A DNA stretch of 64,000 nucleotides from Escarpia spicata (Eukaryota; Annelida; Polychaeta; Sabellida; Siboglinidae). Where the stretch lies: contig OZ023210.1 in assembly GCA_963995525.1 (NCBI GenBank), forward strand, positions 2,725,512-2,789,511. The letters run 5' to 3'. The position numbers and the translations under genes were made by a program. The notes under the pieces are model-generated. The model had not been told where the DNA came from and did no database searches. It saw only the letters and a program-made list of their open reading frames with translations. Below, piece by piece: positions 60,155 through 64,000 of this stretch (the first letter of the stretch is position 1; each line of letters starts with the position of its first letter).

Positions 60155-60394
60155 ACAAAGATGGAATAATTGTACACACATTAGACTGGTCAAACCAGAA
60201 CATAACAGTACATTAATACCATTACTTAAACTGACATTGGTTGTAATGGTTCAGAGCTGCACCCAGCCTCGGGAAGAGACTGACAGTGAGCTGTTTTTAC
60301 TGCGACCACCGATACTCGATAGAGCCAATGCAGCGGTTGTTGTCTGTGGTGGCTGGATTGGTGTGGACGTCATTTGCATATATTTATGGTGAAA
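60155..60394 (-). repeat. duplicated segment, copy B (contains exon-like 60,394-60,251)
   Basis: Minus strand: acceptor CCTTCACTTCAG then FHHKYMQMTSTPIQPPQTTT, AALALSSIGGRSKNSSLSV and an in-frame TGA. It aligns with copy A over the acceptor, the SIGGRSKNSSLS block and the flanking sequence, but the donor of copy A is not preserved here, so this copy is either a terminal alternative exon or decayed. Confidence 0.55.
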
Positions 60395-61110
60395 CTGAAG
60401 TGAAGGCATAAGTGGAATGGCCAAAATTGGTTAAATTTGAAATTTTTTAGTACCTAGTACTACTACCCTTCAAAATTGACAGCGTAGTATAACACATCAA
60501 AATAATATCCAGGCTATTTAAATAACTTTCAGAAATAATAAAATTAATTTTCCTCCTATGTTCATGCACCCGGTGTACTTGTTTTCTTGCTCCCTATCAA
60601 ACTAAGGTTAGCATAGAGGTCTAGAAGATCTCTATCGATGTGTATACATATTCCACACTTCAGAGATGTAACTTATATACTTTTCTTTATATACATCTAT
60701 ACATACTACATGCAGTTTTGGGCGTTTACCCCCTGGTAACATATGTACTGTAGGCTATTACGGTCACAATATACATATAAATGTTTAGCATTCTCTACAG
60801 AAATCATAAATTATTACTATTTAAATTTACATAATACAAGATTATTAAATTTATATTTGATTACAATCAGCATTCAATGTATGATATCACACATGGAAAA
60901 ACAGTAAAGAAGTGTTATTTTTAAAGTGCACAATACAAGCAGCCAGTGACTCAAGTCAAGACATCCAAAAAAGCAAGTACTTATACTAGTTAGATCCAGG
61001 CAATTATTTTAGGCATTCGATTATTTTATTAGTCTCAAATGTCCAGCCAGTGTCAGTCAGTGATTGAGGGTAAAGTGTGAATGTCCAGTGGGTGCTACAG
61101 TTGTATTATA
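60395..61110. other. no gene seen
   Basis: AT-rich unique-looking sequence without domains. Confidence 0.45.
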
Positions 61111-61114
61111 TTAT

Positions 61115-61405
61115 ACATAGTTAAATATTAATATATTATGACATGTCATTAAATATGAAGGCATAATATCTACATTACTGTATATTAATTTGCGATGGAA
61201 CGTTGATGAAACGTCGCGGAACATCGATGGAGCAGATTTTAAGTTCATCTGCCATTCGGTGTGTGTTTCGCATGAGACTGATACTTCACACATAGTTAAC
61301 TATTGGTATAATATAACATGTCCATCAATATAAAGTCATAATAATCTACAATAATGTATATTCACGTGCGATGGAACGTCGTGGAACGTCGATCGAAGAT
61401 GGCAT
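61115..61405. repeat. direct duplication of about 175-bp units, 2 copies
   Basis: ACATAGTTAA...ATGACATGTC...TGTATATTAATTTGCGATGGAACGTTG is repeated as ACATAGTTAACTATTGGTA...ACATGTC...TGTATATTCACGTGCGATGGAACGTCG. The 69-codon ORF at 61,371 starts in the second copy and has no recognised domain. Confidence 0.7.
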
Positions 61406-62079
61406 TAAGATGGCGGACGATGACGGCTTTGTTTTGGCTGTTCCATCTATTGAACACACAGTCGTGTGTGGTGTGCTTGCTGATAAATTAAATATTACTG
61501 ACCTGTCCAGAAGAACTTGGCGAATGCTGCATCACTTTTCACGCCAGCCGTTTCTTTCGTTCGGTTTCACAAATCCATAACCTTTCCAATATACACCTTT
61601 GTTCGCGGATACTCTCTTTGTCTTTCCGCTCTCACCCTCTTTTTAGTCGAGTTGGTCGGACGTCCCTTCATCGCAGATAAAATTATCGAGCTATCACTTG
61701 TATGAAAAATGGATGGCGACTCGTAAATACACAATGTTGACTGAATCCAGGCACACAAAGGTGGGGTCAAAGGCCGATGTCGTCGCATATTCCCGTTCAC
61801 GTGACTATTGCACGAGAAGTCTATCTCAGACTACATCTAAGTTCAGATATGTGTCTTGATATTCCGTTAGGACTAACCGAAAATCATTTTATTGTTTGTC
61901 TGTTAATTTCACTAAAACGAAGTAAAGCATACGTACAAATGAACCAGTATACCAATAATGAATACTTGATATGTTTACGTTTCGTGAAATTAGTCTGACA
62001 CGTGAGGAGCACAAAAATCGAAATGATTGAGCACCTTTAAGCCTAGCTAGCCTAGGTTTGGAGCCTTAGGCTTAGACCC

Positions 62080-62300
62080 ACACCTCGAAAAAACATGATG
62101 ACGGTCACCTACAGCCACCAAACTTAACACCATATATCTAAAACACCTATTCTACACAAACATATACTTGTGACGTGATCAAACAATTACTTTTGTACTG
62201 TTTTTTATCGATCAAAATGTACAAGAAATTCACCCGTTTTTGCGTGTATTCATTAGTTCCACCGGAAACTCCGGTAGGTGGCGCCACTTTATGGTTGACT
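62080..62300. repeat. dispersed repeat, copy 2 (first copy near 12,155)
   Basis: It shares AACATGATGACGGTCACCTA, ACCAAACTT...CATATATCTA, TATTCTACACA and a GTTTTTGCG...TTTATGGTT tail with 12,155-12,360, in the same orientation. Confidence 0.7.
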
Positions 62301-62309
62301 TCAGACGTG

Positions 62310-63385
62310 TGGATATATCACTATTCACATTTCAATAATATTGTACGACTATTGTAACATAAAGTCAATAAAATACGCGATATAAAATAAATTCCCTTTA
62401 ATTCAGTATCAACAGTAAGTGGGGGTTTTATTACGACTGGGTTTGTGTAAATACTGGTGCATTTTAATATTGTTTATCAGAGGCAAAATTACTGAAAATA
62501 CATGTATGGCAAAACTACAATTGAATGGGCCAAACCGTTTTTGGATATTAGACTTCTCATCGATTGTAAGTCCAAATCACAGTGACGGAACATTTGTCTT
62601 ATAAGGGAGGTGGAGTGCGTATGCTATTAGTTAAGCCTCAATTTGAAAATCTTTACGAAAATGAACCAATGACATTGCAGCAGGGTGATTCATAAATCAT
62701 TTTTGTTTACTTCAACTAATTAAACACACATGAAGATGTTGTTATTGACCCTAATAAAATCTGAGGACAATGATTAGCTGGAGTAGGCCATAGCCAGAGC
62801 CTGTTATGAGATACTGTCTACTGACTGGACCTTCTGGTCAGTCAAGCAAGTGGCATTGTTTTCTGAATGTCTGCTAATTAGGCTGTGTAATATTATGTAA
62901 TTGAACTGCTTGAGATGTCTGGCCTTTGATGAATTCACACCCTAAGGTGACTTTGTTGATGTTTACCTTTGTAAATAGGGCACAAGGTCAACAAAATCAA
63001 TATAAATTTGAATGTAACATAACAACTGACTGTATTGGATTTTCTTATAAAACATATTGGACTTTCTGGAAAACTGCATCAGGAGTCCACCTGAGAATGT
63101 TGTGTTGGATTACAAATTGTCCAACAGCGAAGTGCTGATTTTTCTGGTGCCTTGCCAAGTCTCATCTCCATCCCCGATGGGGAAACTAACAGTGTGCTGA
63201 GCCCATAACTGAACTGCCATGCCCAATTTGCCCATGCAGCATGCTTATGGAAATGTACCGACCGTTATCTTACTGTTAGCGTTTAATTAGCGCTTACTTA
63301 TCCGGTCAGGTACAAGGTTGGATCACAGTTTAGGTCAGAAAATTTGTGAGTGACGTCAGCTGTGTTCATAATTAAAATATCATTT
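62310..63385. other. no gene seen
   Basis: AT-rich, short ORFs. A small hairpin CATCTCCATCCCCGATGGGG occurs near 63,164. Confidence 0.45.
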
Positions 63386-63388
63386 CAG

Positions 63389-63497
63389 GACACTAAAGAG
63401 ACAGTGCCAAGCAGGAATTAAAATTGGACTCGGAGCCAACTACCAGCAGCTTGAGGTGAAAACAATAGATGTCATCCACAATTATGAGGTGTCAGAG
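63389..63497 (+). CDS. probable internal exon of an unidentified gene
   Basis: Acceptor AATATCATTTCAG and donor GTAAAG enclose 109 nt. The open phase reads TLKRQCQAGIKIGLGANYQQ then LEVKTIDVIHNYEVSE, with sense-like codon use in an AT-rich surround. The family is not recognised. The gene would continue beyond the window. Confidence 0.45.
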
Positions 63498-63671
63498 GTA
63501 AAGCAGATTGACTGCATCTTTTTTTAGAATTTATGTACAGATAGTCTTTTATATAAATAAATGTTACTGCTTAAAATAATACTGTATTTCACCTGTATAA
63601 TATTATAATGTCGGAGAGACTTGTCTTGTGTACATCAACAAAAATTTCGGATGTATAGATTTCATCTAACA

Positions 63672-63893
63672 AAATCATAAAAATGAAAATATGGTAATTA
63701 TATGTATAACAATATTTCTAAATTTTATTTATCCAGACAGATTACAATTTGTTTTCATATATATAATTACAATATATTACTGTACAATATATATATATAA
63801 TTAATAAATGATATCCATTACATTATATTTGCCTGGATAAATAAAAGTTAGAAACATTGTTATATAAAATTACCATATTTTCATTTTTGTGAT
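63672..63893. mobile_element. foldback MITE with about 65-bp inverted arms
   Basis: ATAAAAATGAAAATATGGTA...TTTCTAAATTTTATTTATCCAG is mirrored by CTGGATAAATAAAAGTTAGA...TACCATATTTTCATTTTTGT. The centre is AT-rich (ATATATATAT). Non-coding. Confidence 0.8.
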
Positions 63894-63951
63894 GAATAAA
63901 TAATTGTTATAAAATTTTAAACAATATTTACAAACAGTACATCATAGTATT

Positions 63952-64000
63952 CAGGCCTTGACATTAAGGTTTTGAATCCACTGGCCTAGGGGGCCAGTAG
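63952..64000. mobile_element. start of another CAGGCCT-end element, cut by the window edge
   Basis: CAGGCCTTGACATTAAGGTT and the following TTGAATCCACTGGCC match the (reversed) right end of the element at 18,794-23,676. Confidence 0.85.

Overview
This is nuclear DNA from an animal. It is AT-rich, intron-rich and packed with non-LTR retrotransposons (LINEs), small inverted-repeat transposons and minisatellites. The ORF content and the style of the LINEs point to a marine invertebrate (a lophotrochozoan or invertebrate deuterostome). I cannot name the species. Nothing here is bacterial or viral.

Three host genes can be read with confidence. (1) NUBP1 (Nbp35-type P-loop scaffold ATPase of cytosolic iron-sulfur cluster assembly) lies on the + strand from 11,432 to 34,826. 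I resolved eleven coding exons whose phases all join, giving 330 codons including the stop (329 aa). (2) An LRRC14/PRAME-family leucine-rich-repeat gene lies on the - strand from 42,278 to 38,173, with five coding exons that join to 475 aa. It is tail-to-tail with NUBP1. (3) An OXLD1-like (oxidoreductase-like domain) mitochondrial protein gene lies on the - strand at 46,595-46,230, with its first exon not found. Weaker gene pieces are an LRR-like exon and a ZSWIM/MULE-like ORF facing away from each other across two NRF-1 motifs at 52.5 kb, a duplicated pair of - strand exons at 59.0 and 60.3 kb, and single + strand exons at 56.8 and 63.4 kb.

Layout. 0.8-7 kb: an RTE-type LINE (+) split by a near-complete CR1/L2-like LINE (-) with an open 928-codon ORF2. 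7-11.4 kb: no gene seen. 11.4-34.9 kb: NUBP1, whose introns carry LINE pieces, inverted-repeat elements and at least seven tandem arrays. 35.6-38 kb: a decayed LINE filling the gap between NUBP1 and the LRR gene. 38-46.6 kb: the LRR gene and the OXLD1-like gene, with a CR1 tail at 43.7-44.6 kb. 48.9-51.3 kb: a CR1-type LINE (+) with an open RT. 53.8-55.4 kb: a hAT-like non-autonomous element holding a minisatellite. 55.4-64 kb: mostly non-coding, with small duplications and foldbacks.

The most striking observation is in NUBP1 intron 5. A tandem array of about 55-60 units, about 2.9 kb long, ends exactly at exon 6. Each roughly 45-bp unit is a copy of the exon 6 splice acceptor plus the first 32-33 coding bases of exon 6 (the [11 protein letters not shown] block). 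Thus dozens of decoy acceptors precede the real one. Using any decoy would run into an in-frame TAG, because the TAG of the next acceptor is itself the stop codon.
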